A stretch of 49,623 bases of DNA from Eshraghiella sp964414835 (GCA_964414835.1 CAYPWY010000013.1:1-49623); one strand, 5' to 3'; shown: positions 7,755-15,215, numbered from the stretch's first letter. Program-made: numbers and translations. The notes: generated by a model not told the origin, from the sequence alone.

Positions 7755-8540
7755 ATGTCTATATTGGAAGTTAAAAATATTGAAAAACACTTCGGAAGCA
7801 CCAAGGTGCTGTGCGATGTCAGCTTCTCACTTGAGGAAGGTAATGCACTTGCTATTATCGGTTCGTCAGGTTCCGGTAAGACAACCTTGCTGCGCTGCCT
7901 GAACTTTCTGGAAACACCTAATGGCGGAACCATAAATGTAAATGGGGAGACGCTTTTTGATGCTTCTGTGAGAAACAGCCGAAGGGACAGGGATTTGCGC
8001 ACCAAGAGACTGCATTTTGGAATGGTATTCCAGTCATTTAACCTTTTTCCGCAGTATACAGCATTGGAAAATGTTACTATTGCCGAGAAAATGCTTGCAA
8101 AGGAGCGTCCGGATTTCAAAGAAAACAAAAAGAAGATTTATGATGGCATAGACGCTCACGGAAGAGAGCTGCTTGAACAGATGGGGCTTGCGGAGCGTAT
8201 GGAGCACTATCCGCATCAGCTTTCGGGAGGTCAGCAGCAGCGTGTGGCTATTGCCAGAGCATTGGCGCTTAAGCCGGATATACTTTGCTTTGATGAGCCT
8301 ACATCGGCACTTGACCCTGAGCTTACCGGCGAAGTTTTGAAAGTAATACGGGGACTTGCCCAACAGAAGACCACCATGATTATTGTCACTCATGAGATGG
8401 CATTTGCCAGAGATGTGGCGGACAGGATTATTTTTATGGATGAAGGTGTTATTGTGGAGCAGGGCGACCCTCATCAGGTTATTGACAATCCAAGGGAGGA
8501 ACGTACAAAACAGTTTTTGTCCAGATACACACAGGGATAG
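7755..8540 (+). CDS. Amino-acid ABC transporter ATP-binding protein (second importer)
   Basis: This 261-residue ATPase of the GlnQ type has Walker A GSSGSGKTT at residues 36-44, signature LSGGQQQR, Walker B ILCFDEPTSALD and the H-loop in IIVTHEMAFARD. A helical insertion of about 20 residues (KERPDFKENKKKIYDGIDAH region, about 115-135) separates the Q-loop from the signature and is absent from the first ATPase. The ATG at 7755 is chosen because AGGAGG lies seven bases upstream. An earlier in-frame ATG lies inside the permease gene and has no such site. No terminator was seen before the next gene. Confidence 0.92.
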   Translation: MSILEVKNIEKHFGSTKVLCDVSFSLEEGNALAIIGSSGSGKTTLLRCLNFLETPNGGTINVNGETLFDASVRNSRRDRDLRTKRLHFGMVFQSFNLFPQYTALENVTIAEKMLAKERPDFKENKKKIYDGIDAHGRELLEQMGLAERMEHYPHQLSGGQQQRVAIARALALKPDILCFDEPTSALDPELTGEVLKVIRGLAQQKTTMIIVTHEMAFARDVADRIIFMDEGVIVEQGDPHQVIDNPREERTKQFLSRYTQG

Positions 8541-8599
8541 TTACGGGGATATGTGGGTATAAACAGGCACAAATTAAATTGAGCGGGAGGGAACAGGGG

Positions 8600-9310
8600 A
8601 TGTTCAAAATAGCTTTGTGCGATGATGAACAGATGTTTATTGATGGAATTAAAAACATCATAGAAGAATATTTTAATATTAAATCAGAAATCTGCCAAAT
8701 TTCGGAATTTATATCAGGAGAAGAGCTTCTTAAAAGTACGACTGAGTATGATATTATTTTCATAGATATTGAAGTGAATGGAATTGCTTTTGGAGAAGAA
8801 ATACGGAAAAAAAATATGATCGTTCCGATAGTATATATTATAGGAAGCGACAGATATATAAAGAATGCCTATAAAATCCATCCTTTTGGGTTTGTTGAAA
8901 AGCCTGTCAGGTCTCAGGAAATTTATATAATTTTAGATGACCTGCTGCGAGCTGCATATTCCGTTAAGAAAATTATGCTTATGGGTGCAGATGGGGAAGT
9001 GCTGTTGCGGGAAAATGAAATATTATATTTTATCGTAAATGGCAGGCACAAAATTAATGTGGGAACAAAAAGCGGAGAGATAACTGTCAAAGGAAATTTA
9101 TGTGAAATAATGGAAAAACTCGATAAAACCCGTTTTTTTATATGCCACAGGTCATGCATTATAAATCTGGAATATGTAAAAAAGATAGTGAATAAATATG
9201 ATATTATTATGGCAGATGGGAGCTTTTGCCCGCTATCGCAAAGAAAGAAAACCGGATTGCTGAAAGCGCTTGACAGGTATAACTATTCAGGCACAATGCT
9301 ATTGAAATGA
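8600..9310 (+). CDS. LytTR-type response regulator
   Basis: This 236-residue regulator has a receiver domain (about 1-115) and a C-terminal LytTR DNA-binding domain (about 130-230, containing FFICHRSCIINLEYV). In the receiver the acidic pair is D8-D9, the phosphoacceptor is D56 (in IIFIDIEVNG) and the conserved lysine is K101. The ATG at 8600 is preferred over a TTG at 8579. No histidine kinase gene is adjacent, so it is an orphan here. A terminator follows it, and beyond that a promoter starts the secreted-protein and ABC-transporter genes. Members often control export of peptides, bacteriocins or virulence proteins, so regulation of that module is plausible. Confidence 0.88.
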   Translation: MFKIALCDDEQMFIDGIKNIIEEYFNIKSEICQISEFISGEELLKSTTEYDIIFIDIEVNGIAFGEEIRKKNMIVPIVYIIGSDRYIKNAYKIHPFGFVEKPVRSQEIYIILDDLLRAAYSVKKIMLMGADGEVLLRENEILYFIVNGRHKINVGTKSGEITVKGNLCEIMEKLDKTRFFICHRSCIINLEYVKKIVNKYDIIMADGSFCPLSQRKKTGLLKALDRYNYSGTMLLK

Positions 9311-9318
9311 TAAAATGC

Positions 9319-9365
9319 AGAACTGTATATTGGCATCATACTGCCGATCTACAGTTCTTTTTTTT
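9319..9365 (+). terminator. Terminator after the LytTR gene
   Basis: AGAACTGTA (9319-9327) pairs with TACAGTTCT (9350-9358), with an inner GGCA/TGCC helix, and eight T follow. It separates the regulator transcript from the export module downstream. Confidence 0.88.
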
Positions 9366-9372
9366 ACATAAT

Positions 9373-9445
9373 CGTTTGCATTGGTACCTGAAAAATTGCG
9401 TTTGTGCTGAATTTGTTGAAAAAATGTCGAAAAGCAGAGTAAAAT
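9373..9445 (+). promoter_or_regulatory. Promoter of the secreted-protein/ABC module with GTTTG repeats
   Basis: TTGAAA (9416-9421), an 18-base spacer and TAAAAT (9440-9445) form a plausible promoter. Upstream, CGTTTG occurs at 9373 and again at 9399, 26 bases apart. Both resemble the core of LytTR sites (xxCGTTxGx), although the spacing differs from the 21-22 bases usual for AgrA-like regulators. The second copy ends about ten bases before the -35, a position fitting an activator. Control by the LytTR protein next door is inference. Confidence 0.45.
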
Positions 9446-9481
9446 ATAAAAATAACTAAATTAAAAGGAGTGTATTTAATT

Positions 9482-9940
9482 ATGAGGAAAAGTATTATGA
9501 AAAAAATTGCGGCGGCAGTTTGTGTTATGATGTTTATGGCGATGCAGGTATTAAGCGTAAGCGCATCGCAGGGGTGGGATATTCATTACATACCATTGGC
9601 ACCGTCAAATGCAAGCACTACGGGAGATTCTTTGTATTATATGTCTACATCAAGTACAGCAAAGAAGACATTTACGGATACTTGTGATACATATAAAACT
9701 ACCGATACGCCTACATCCCATGCATATGTTTCCCTGGAAGGAGTAATCAGCAATACGTCAGGAAATATAAAATATGATAACGTATTTGGCGAGCAGAATC
9801 ATTATATGGCAGGCAATGTTTTGACGCTTACCGTTCCATCAGACATTAGATTTGTAGCCGGTTGGAGTATAACAATGGAATATTCCTTACATTCATATTC
9901 AGGAAGAACTACCACTGTAACAGGTACATTCAGTAATTAG
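9482..9940 (+). CDS. Small secreted protein of unknown function
   Basis: This 152-residue protein has a clear signal peptide with a basic N-terminus, a hydrophobic core at about 9-25 and likely cleavage after VSA at residue 28. The mature part of about 124 residues is rich in Thr, Ser, Tyr and Gly and poor in charged residues. Alternating hydrophobic residues near the end (VLTLTVPSDIRFVAGWSITM) suggest a beta fold. There is one cysteine in the mature part, no double-glycine leader and no LPxTG anchor. I do not recognise the family. It is the first gene of the module, 17 bases ahead of an anchored extracytoplasmic protein, so it may be a substrate or partner of that module. AAAGGAG lies 11 bases before the ATG. 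Confidence 0.7.
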   Translation: MRKSIMKKIAAAVCVMMFMAMQVLSVSASQGWDIHYIPLAPSNASTTGDSLYYMSTSSTAKKTFTDTCDTYKTTDTPTSHAYVSLEGVISNTSGNIKYDNVFGEQNHYMAGNVLTLTVPSDIRFVAGWSITMEYSLHSYSGRTTTVTGTFSN

Positions 9941-9957
9941 TTGAGGAGGTGCTGCAC

Positions 9958-11148
9958 ATGAAGAAACTTAAATTTATTATTCCTATTTGCATTATTATAG
10001 CAGCAGGTGCAGTCTTTTTTGCCAGAAGGGCTAACAGCGGTAAGAATGTAAAAAATATTACAGCTGATACGCCTCAGGTACATGTTGAGGCTGATACACC
10101 GGTGGAACAAGCGCTGGCAGAAGCTCCCGATGCGCTTAAAGGAACTTACGATAATTTGATTCTTCCGGATGAAGTTTACAAATTCGCAAACGGGGAAGTG
10201 ACTCAGCTCTATAATATAACCGCTCAAACAAGTGTTGCAGAACAGAACAAGGATAAAGAGGACTTGATTGAGAAAGTAAAGTCATATATGCAGTCGATGT
10301 TGGGTGATGATATTGAAATTGAAATAGATGACGGAAATTATGATTTATTTGATGAAATGATTGGTACTGCAGGAGATTATATATGTACAGCAGGAACATA
10401 TGGTTTTACGGTTTTTCTTAATAGCAATGAGAACAATGCTCTTAATGGAGTCCGCAATGACATATACAGAATGGACTGTGGGGAGAATGTCGATGAAGTT
10501 TCGTTGTCAAATGGTTATACAGCCAATGAAGCTATTGCAAGAGCGGATGAATACATACAGGAATATCTTATGGATGATGAATATTCAGACGAACTGTGTG
10601 CAAAGACATTAATGGTGGTGGACTGCCCTGATGGCACGCAGGCATTTGTAATCAGGTATGAGCATGTGACGGACGGCGTTGCGTATAATGATTTAATGGG
10701 CATGTGTCATCAAAGCTCCGGATTTTTCAGAGAAAATTATACGGATTTGATAATTAATGATGATACATCCCCGGTGCAGCTTATGCAGTTTGGGTCTATG
10801 AAGATTGTAAATAAAGAACCGATTGAGGAAAATCAAATCATTTCTCTTCAAAATGCACTGGATACGGCCTCGGAATATCTGGCACCATATGGTGTGTATA
10901 TGGTTTCGGATATTAAGCTTAAGTACTGCTGCGTAAGAAAATTGCCTGATAGTGATGAAGTAGAAGCTTATAATAGAGCACAATTTACATATCGGCCTAT
11001 GTGGTGTCTGGTTGTGAAGACGGGGGAACCGGTAAATCCGCCGTCGGATACTGATTTGAGAATGGAAATTATAATAGACGCCCAGAATGGAACTGTGTAT
11101 CTGTATGATGGTGTTGACAAAACCGGACCGTATTTTACGGTGGAATAA
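9958..11148 (+). CDS. Membrane-anchored extracytoplasmic protein, PepSY/YcdB-like C-terminus
   Basis: This 396-residue protein has one N-terminal hydrophobic anchor (about residues 4-21) and a long acidic exterior part. A C-terminal segment (about 295-396) has an ALDTASEYLAPYG helix, a YRPMWCLVVK strand and a final EIIIDAQNGTVYLYDG. The last resembles the xxIDAxTGxV ending of PepSY and YcdB domains; the match is by eye only. The middle part shows no motif that I know. The ATG at 9958 has GAGGAGGTG just upstream. The gene lies between the small secreted protein and two membrane genes. Such anchored proteins can act as chaperones, inhibitors or sensors for an export system, but no function is assigned. 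Confidence 0.65.
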   Translation: MKKLKFIIPICIIIAAGAVFFARRANSGKNVKNITADTPQVHVEADTPVEQALAEAPDALKGTYDNLILPDEVYKFANGEVTQLYNITAQTSVAEQNKDKEDLIEKVKSYMQSMLGDDIEIEIDDGNYDLFDEMIGTAGDYICTAGTYGFTVFLNSNENNALNGVRNDIYRMDCGENVDEVSLSNGYTANEAIARADEYIQEYLMDDEYSDELCAKTLMVVDCPDGTQAFVIRYEHVTDGVAYNDLMGMCHQSSGFFRENYTDLIINDDTSPVQLMQFGSMKIVNKEPIEENQIISLQNALDTASEYLAPYGVYMVSDIKLKYCCVRKLPDSDEVEAYNRAQFTYRPMWCLVVKTGEPVNPPSDTDLRMEIIIDAQNGTVYLYDGVDKTGPYFTVE

Positions 11149-11178
11149 TCTATGGTCAGGCAAGCGGGAGACATAAAT

Positions 11179-12000
11179 ATGAATGTGTTGAGGGCATATA
11201 AAACCGGCTGTATGAAACAAATATCTTCCATGGGCTTTTTGCTTGGAATTATTGTTGTGGCGGCTTTGTTCTTTACATCCACAGGCAATATTGACGAGTG
11301 GGGAAGGGAGTACACTCTGTTTGAAATGATGTGGGGATGGGACAAGGAAACGGTTATTTATGATATGGTATATTCCCCATATGTTATGGTCAGTTTACCT
11401 CCAAGCGAATATTTTTGTATGTTCGTTCCCTTTATATGTGCATTCCCTGCTGTTAATGTGCTTGTTACTGAAAAAAAAAGCATGGCATACAGATATAATG
11501 TAATAAGAACAGGACATGGTCAATATGTGCTTGGATGGTATATGTCGGGAATTATTACAGCGGGAATAATGGTTTTTATCGCGTATCTTATGTTTACTGC
11601 TATTGTTTTTATAAGGATGCCGTCAATGTATGAATTCAGTCAGACCATCGGAGTTCAGGCGGATAATTATATAGCAACAATCATGTGGCGTGCAGCGGGT
11701 TGGTTTGTATTTGGGCTGGTTACATCCTCGGTGTATTTTTTGGCAGCATCAATAATTAATGATATATATATCTGTATGTGCGGTGTGTTTTCACTTATGT
11801 TTATTTATGATATAGCAATGCAGAAGATTTTGGCGGTTTCAAATTATTCAAAGGATTACCTGTATAATTTTATGTTGTCAGGAATATGCAATATAAGATA
11901 TATTGGAAGACAGAATATAGCGTATGCTGTTCTTATAGTGGCAAATGCGGTAATTATTGTGACTGTTGCCGTAAGAAGAAGAGGTGACTGCGGTGCGTAG
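11179..12000 (+). CDS. Integral membrane protein, ABC-2-type permease-like
   Basis: This 273-residue protein has about six hydrophobic helices: near residues 15-35, 85-105, 125-145, 175-200, 205-225 and 240-262. A short extracytoplasmic loop (GNIDEWGREYTLFEMMWGW) follows the first. The layout resembles permeases of ABC-2 exporters, and an ABC ATPase gene follows two genes later. The ATG at 11179 has GGGAG eight bases upstream. Its last eight bases overlap the next membrane gene, suggesting translational coupling. The sequence itself is divergent and I do not recognise a specific subfamily. Confidence 0.7.
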   Translation: MNVLRAYKTGCMKQISSMGFLLGIIVVAALFFTSTGNIDEWGREYTLFEMMWGWDKETVIYDMVYSPYVMVSLPPSEYFCMFVPFICAFPAVNVLVTEKKSMAYRYNVIRTGHGQYVLGWYMSGIITAGIMVFIAYLMFTAIVFIRMPSMYEFSQTIGVQADNYIATIMWRAAGWFVFGLVTSSVYFLAASIINDIYICMCGVFSLMFIYDIAMQKILAVSNYSKDYLYNFMLSGICNIRYIGRQNIAYAVLIVANAVIIVTVAVRRRGDCGA

Positions 12001-12853
12001 CTTCAAAAAAGCATTTAATATAGCAGCAGCACAGTATGGTTGTTTTATAAGGGGAACTAAAAACTGCATATTACTTGTGCTGATGATATTTGTATATGTG
12101 TACGTTGTGGAACCGTTAGTTTATAATTCAATGCTGATGGGCAGCAGGCTTGGAGTTCTTGAAGTGTATATTGCAGTCAGCAACAACACTTTTTTGCAGA
12201 TGGTTATTCCTATAGTATTTTTACTGCTTATGTCAGATTTCCCGGGCTATTATGGAGAATCAGTGTTCTGCATTGTGCGTACCGGAAGGCAGAAATGGCT
12301 GGCGTCACAGATTTTGTATTCCGTTATGTGTGCAGTTTCATATGTTGCTTTTATTGTGCTCATAAGCCTTATTCTTCCGCTGGGACATACAAAGTTTACG
12401 GCTCAATGGAGTACTGTGTTAACAGGTTTTGGTAAACAGTTTCCGGAACTTATGTATAATTTCGGCGCAAGAATATTGGATGAGAGTACATATTTTCAGG
12501 GAAAACCTATTAATGTAGCAGTAGTGTCAGTGCTTTTGATGATTTTTAATCTAATATTGCTGAATCTTATACAGATATTAATGTTTTGCGCAGGAAAAAC
12601 AAAATTCGGAATAGCTCTGTGCGTCGGATTGGAGATTGCAGGAGCCGCATTGTGCAACACCAGTAATTATGTAAAATGGCTTTTTCCTACAGCTAACAGT
12701 ATTTTCAGTGAGCATTTTACAAAATATTTCAGAAAACCGTTTTTCGGCATTGAGGAATCAATGTTCTATTATCTTATAGTTGGAACTGTATTGATTTTTG
12801 TGAGTACTGTTCTTATTAATAAGGTTAACTTATGTACAGGAACGGACAAATAG
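11993..12853 (+). CDS. Second integral membrane protein, ABC-2-type permease-like
   Basis: This 286-residue protein also has about six hydrophobic helices: near 20-40, 65-85, 110-135, 175-205, 210-230 and 260-280. The GTG at 11993 is preferred because AGAGGTG lies six bases upstream; the gene overlaps its predecessor by eight bases. With the preceding gene it probably forms a heterodimeric membrane channel driven by the ATPase encoded next. Whether the module exports a substrate or protects against one cannot be decided from sequence. Confidence 0.7.
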   Translation: MRSFKKAFNIAAAQYGCFIRGTKNCILLVLMIFVYVYVVEPLVYNSMLMGSRLGVLEVYIAVSNNTFLQMVIPIVFLLLMSDFPGYYGESVFCIVRTGRQKWLASQILYSVMCAVSYVAFIVLISLILPLGHTKFTAQWSTVLTGFGKQFPELMYNFGARILDESTYFQGKPINVAVVSVLLMIFNLILLNLIQILMFCAGKTKFGIALCVGLEIAGAALCNTSNYVKWLFPTANSIFSEHFTKYFRKPFFGIEESMFYYLIVGTVLIFVSTVLINKVNLCTGTDK

Positions 12854-12865
12854 GGGAGGATTCTA

Positions 12866-13510
12866 TTGGATAAAGTTATTATTGCTGATAATGTGTCGCT
12901 TACAATAGGAAAACATATTATTCTGACAGATGTTAATCTTGAGGTTGAAAAAGGTACAATCCATGGACTTATAGGGCGTAACGGCTCAGGGAAAACCGTT
13001 TTGATGAAGTGCATATGTGGGTTTTATAAGCCTTCATCGGGTACTGTAAAGGTAAATGGTAAGGTTGTTGGAAAGGATGTTGATTTTCCGGATAATATTG
13101 GTATAATTATTGAGACGCCGGGGTTTATTCCTCATTACAGTGGGTATCGTAATCTCAGTCTTTTGGCGGGTCTCAGCGGAAAAGCTGACAGAAATATGAT
13201 AAAGAAAAGTATGGAAACAGTGGGATTGGATTCTGAACTTAAGATTTCTGTTCGTAAATATAGTCTTGGAATGCGTCAAAGACTTGGACTTGCGCAGGCT
13301 ATTATGGAAAATCCGGAAATATTGGTATTGGATGAGCCGTTTAATGGTCTTGACCGTGATGGGGTGTCGGATATGCGAAGGTATCTTTTGGATTTAAAGG
13401 AACAGGGAAAAACTATTCTTTTAAGTTCTCATTCTGCAGAGGATATAAGCGTTTTGTGTGATGCGGTTAATGAAATGGATAAAGGAAAAATAGACATTAT
13501 ACATCATTGA
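12866..13510 (+). CDS. ABC transporter ATP-binding protein (BcrA/CcmA-like)
   Basis: This 214-residue ATPase has Walker A GRNGSGKT at residues 37-44, signature YSLGMRQRLG, Walker B ILVLDEPFNGLD and H-loop LLSSHSAED. The LGMRQRLG signature and short length are typical of ATPases of ABC-2 exporters, including bacitracin- and lantibiotic-immunity transporters. The start is TTG with GGGGAGGA five bases upstream. The protein ends soon after the H-loop region, lacking the C-terminal extension of longer BcrA proteins. Its stop codon lies within the -35 of the next operon. Confidence 0.87.
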   Translation: MDKVIIADNVSLTIGKHIILTDVNLEVEKGTIHGLIGRNGSGKTVLMKCICGFYKPSSGTVKVNGKVVGKDVDFPDNIGIIIETPGFIPHYSGYRNLSLLAGLSGKADRNMIKKSMETVGLDSELKISVRKYSLGMRQRLGLAQAIMENPEILVLDEPFNGLDRDGVSDMRRYLLDLKEQGKTILLSSHSAEDISVLCDAVNEMDKGKIDIIHH

Positions 13511-13535
13511 CATATATAAGTCTATAGTATATATT
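13507..13535 (+). promoter_or_regulatory. Strong promoter of the queuosine-salvage operon
   Basis: TTGACA (13507-13512), exactly 17 bases, then TATATT (13530-13535) gives a near-consensus sigma-A promoter. The -35 overlaps the stop codon of the preceding ATPase gene, so the two operons are packed without spacer. Confidence 0.75.
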
Positions 13536-13560
13536 ATTATTATTATTATTATTATTATTA
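13533..13560 (+). repeat. ATT trinucleotide repeat at the transcription start
   Basis: Nine uninterrupted ATT units overlap the end of the -10 and the predicted transcription start. Such tracts can vary in length by slippage. Here variation would change the start-site region and leader, not the -35/-10 spacing. Confidence 0.85.
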
Positions 13561-13568
13561 GATAAATA

Positions 13569-13619
13569 GGGCAGTTCGTAACCATCCTGCCCGGCGTAAG
13601 CCAAATCAAAACTAGGGAG
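13569..13619 (+). promoter_or_regulatory. Candidate preQ1-I riboswitch
   Basis: P1 is GGGCAG (13569-13574) paired with CTGCCC (13587-13592). The loop TTCGTAACCATC resembles the class I preQ1 aptamer loop of Thermoanaerobacter tengcongensis (GTAACC is shared). A small GGC-GTAA-GCC hairpin follows, then the A-rich tail AAATCAAAACTAGGGAG, matching the CAAAACxAGG tail that forms the pseudoknot. The tail merges with an AGGGAG Shine-Dalgarno five bases before an ATG, which suggests translational control. It precedes queuosine-salvage genes, as expected for this ligand. Confidence 0.8.
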
Positions 13620-13624
13620 TTAAT

Positions 13625-13705
13625 ATGACGGATGTATTGCGCCCCTGGGGGCGCTTTTTTTATCGAATAGGAAATTCCTCCTATTCGATAAAAAACACTC
13701 CGTGA
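13625..13705 (+). CDS. Short leader ORF directly controlled by the riboswitch (uncertain)
   Basis: An ATG five bases after the riboswitch's AGGGAG opens a 26-codon frame ending TGA. The frame runs through the terminator-like hairpin and a large palindrome, so its sequence is mostly palindrome-derived. It may be a fortuitous frame created when the palindromic block entered, or a genuine leader peptide whose translation melts the hairpins. The excellent start signal is the only positive evidence. Confidence 0.3.
   Translation: MTDVLRPWGRFFYRIGNSSYSIKNTP
13639..13661 (+). terminator. Terminator-like hairpin downstream of the riboswitch
   Basis: GCGCCC and GGGCGC pair around a CTGG loop and seven T follow. 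It lies 20 bases beyond the riboswitch and before queL, so it could be an attenuator governed by the riboswitch or by ribosomes on the short leader frame. Its T-run can instead pair with an A-run at 13690-13695. Confidence 0.7.
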
Positions 13706-13782
13706 TAATCGCATTCCGTCGGAGTGGAAAATGTTGCTTGCAGCAGCCCGCCAGAGGCGGAGAATCTCGCAGAGCGAGATTC
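13655..13782 (+). repeat. Cluster of consecutive palindromes, possible dispersed repeat
   Basis: Four inverted repeats follow one another. First, ATCGAATAGGA/TCCTATTCGAT (13662-13689), extended by the flanking T and A runs to about 17 bp. Second, CACTCCG/CGGAGTG (13696-13726). Third, CCGCC-AGA-GGCGG (13748-13760). Fourth, GAATCTCGC-AGA-GCGAGATTC (13762-13782). The last two share an AGA loop. The block has no long frame, differs from its surroundings and ends 34 bases before queL. It looks like a composite REP or MITE-like element, but copy number cannot be judged here. Confidence 0.55.
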
Positions 13783-13816
13783 TTTGTTCTTGTATGGGAA
13801 AGTTATAGGAGATATT

Positions 13817-14512
13817 ATGGACAGATACAGCATTATTGCGGACAAGAATCCGAGAGAAATCGTGCTGCTTCGGGGCAGCGGATGTGTGTACAGGCGCTGC
13901 AGCTTCTGTGATTATTACAGCGACAGCTCGCCTGATATTCAGGAGAATTATGAGATTAACAGCCAAGCGCTTGCACAGGTAACCGGGAGATACGGCAATC
14001 TTGAGGTGATTAATTCAGGTTCGGTGTTTGAATTGGATGATAAGACTATAGAGCTTATTAAGAAGGTGTGCAGGGAGCGTGGAATAAAGATAATACATTT
14101 TGAGGCACATTATCTGTATGATAACAGGATTGCAAAGCTGAGAGAGGATTTCGCAGGATTTGAACTGAAATTGAAGCTGGGGCTTGAGACTTTTGATTAT
14201 GATTTCAGGGAAAACATTCTGCATAAGGGGATTAAGGAACGTCGTCCGGAGATTATAAGCCGCAATTTTGACGAGGCCAATTTTCTTTTTGGGGTGAAAG
14301 GACAGACGGCGGCAGGGATGCAGAGGGATATTGAACTGGGTCTCAGGTATTTTGAGCGTATTTGTCTTAACATTATGTGTGATAATACAACGGCGGTTGA
14401 GCCGGATAAAGAAGTTATCGGAAGGTTTATGGAAAAATTATATCCGGTGTATCGTGATGATGCCAGAGTGGATATATTGATTAACAATACTGATTTCGGA
14501 GTAGGTGACTGA
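13817..14512 (+). CDS. queL: Radical SAM queuine lyase (QueL-like)
   Basis: This 231-residue protein has an N-terminal cluster-binding motif C23-x4-C28-x2-C31 (GSGCVYRRCSFCDYY), one residue wider than the usual radical SAM CxxxCxxC. It is shorter than most radical SAM proteins. The ATG at 13817 is chosen because TAGGAG lies five bases upstream; the open frame extends further up only through palindromes. A radical SAM enzyme of gut Clostridia (QueL, known from Clostridioides difficile) converts queuine to preQ1 for tRNA queuosine. The identification here rests on the preceding candidate preQ1 riboswitch and the following DUF165 transporter gene, one base away. Other radical SAM functions are not excluded. 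Confidence 0.7.
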   Translation: MDRYSIIADKNPREIVLLRGSGCVYRRCSFCDYYSDSSPDIQENYEINSQALAQVTGRYGNLEVINSGSVFELDDKTIELIKKVCRERGIKIIHFEAHYLYDNRIAKLREDFAGFELKLKLGLETFDYDFRENILHKGIKERRPEIISRNFDEANFLFGVKGQTAAGMQRDIELGLRYFERICLNIMCDNTTAVEPDKEVIGRFMEKLYPVYRDDARVDILINNTDFGVGD

Positions 14513-14513
14513 T

Positions 14514-15215
14514 ATGATTAATGAATTATTGCTTTCAGGGTCTGTTATATTAATTTTTGGCGCTGTGATTCTGGGATACCGCTTGTTTGGTAAGACCGGA
14601 TTATATTGTGTGTCAGCCATTGCCACAGTGTTGGCAAATATTGAAGTTGTGCTTCTTATAAATGCATTCGGCATGGAGCAGACATTGGGAAATGTACTTT
14701 TTGCTGCCACATTCCTGATTACGGATATTTTGTCGGAGTGTGAAGGGAAAAAAGCAGCCAATAAGGCGGTCTGGATAAGCATATTTGTGTCAGTATTTTT
14801 CCTTCTGTTGTCACAGAGCTGGCTGCTTTACAAGGCAAGCCCTAATGACACAATGATGGATTCAATCAAAAGCGTTTTCGGCAATACGCCGAGAATGATA
14901 CTTGCATCACTGTTGGTATATGCCGTAAGCCAGCTTTTTGATGTGTGGCTTTATCATAAATGGTGGGCGTTTACCGAGAAGCATTTTGGGGACAAGAGAA
15001 AATTCCTGTGGATTAGAAATAATGGCTCAACACTTGTCAGCCAGATACTAAATACGCTTTTGTTTACATTATTTGCATTTATTGGAACCTATGATTGGAA
15101 TACATTAGTGTCCATATTTATAAGCAGCTATGTTATATATATCTTTACAAGTGTTCTGGATACGCCTTTTGTGTATCTTGCAAGAAAAATCCATGAAAAA
15201 CAGCTGCAAAAATAA
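14514..15215 (+). CDS. yhhQ: Queuosine-precursor transporter (YhhQ/DUF165 family)
   Basis: This 233-residue membrane protein has about six helices and the family stretches FAATFLITDILSECEGKKAA and VYAVSQLFDVWLYHKW. A RNNGSTLVSQILNTLLFTL stretch follows, and these aromatic and polar signatures are characteristic of DUF165. Members import preQ0, preQ1 or queuine. The ATG at 14514 has AGGTG six bases upstream and follows the queL stop by one base, so the two are translationally coupled. Together they form a salvage unit that feeds tRNA-guanine transglycosylase, whose gene is not in the window. Which precursor it carries cannot be told from sequence. Confidence 0.85.
   Translation: MINELLLSGSVILIFGAVILGYRLFGKTGLYCVSAIATVLANIEVVLLINAFGMEQTLGNVLFAATFLITDILSECEGKKAANKAVWISIFVSVFFLLLSQSWLLYKASPNDTMMDSIKSVFGNTPRMILASLLVYAVSQLFDVWLYHKWWAFTEKHFGDKRKFLWIRNNGSTLVSQILNTLLFTLFAFIGTYDWNTLVSIFISSYVIYIFTSVLDTPFVYLARKIHEKQLQK

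Noticed and set aside
9373..9421. Canonical AgrA/ComE-type LytTR site pair
   Set aside because: The two cores are 26 bases apart instead of 21-22 and deviate at the flanks, so it is kept only as a low-confidence regulatory observation.
13533..13560. CRISPR-like or larger tandem repeat array
   Set aside because: Only a three-base unit without spacers is present; no cas genes were seen anywhere in the window.
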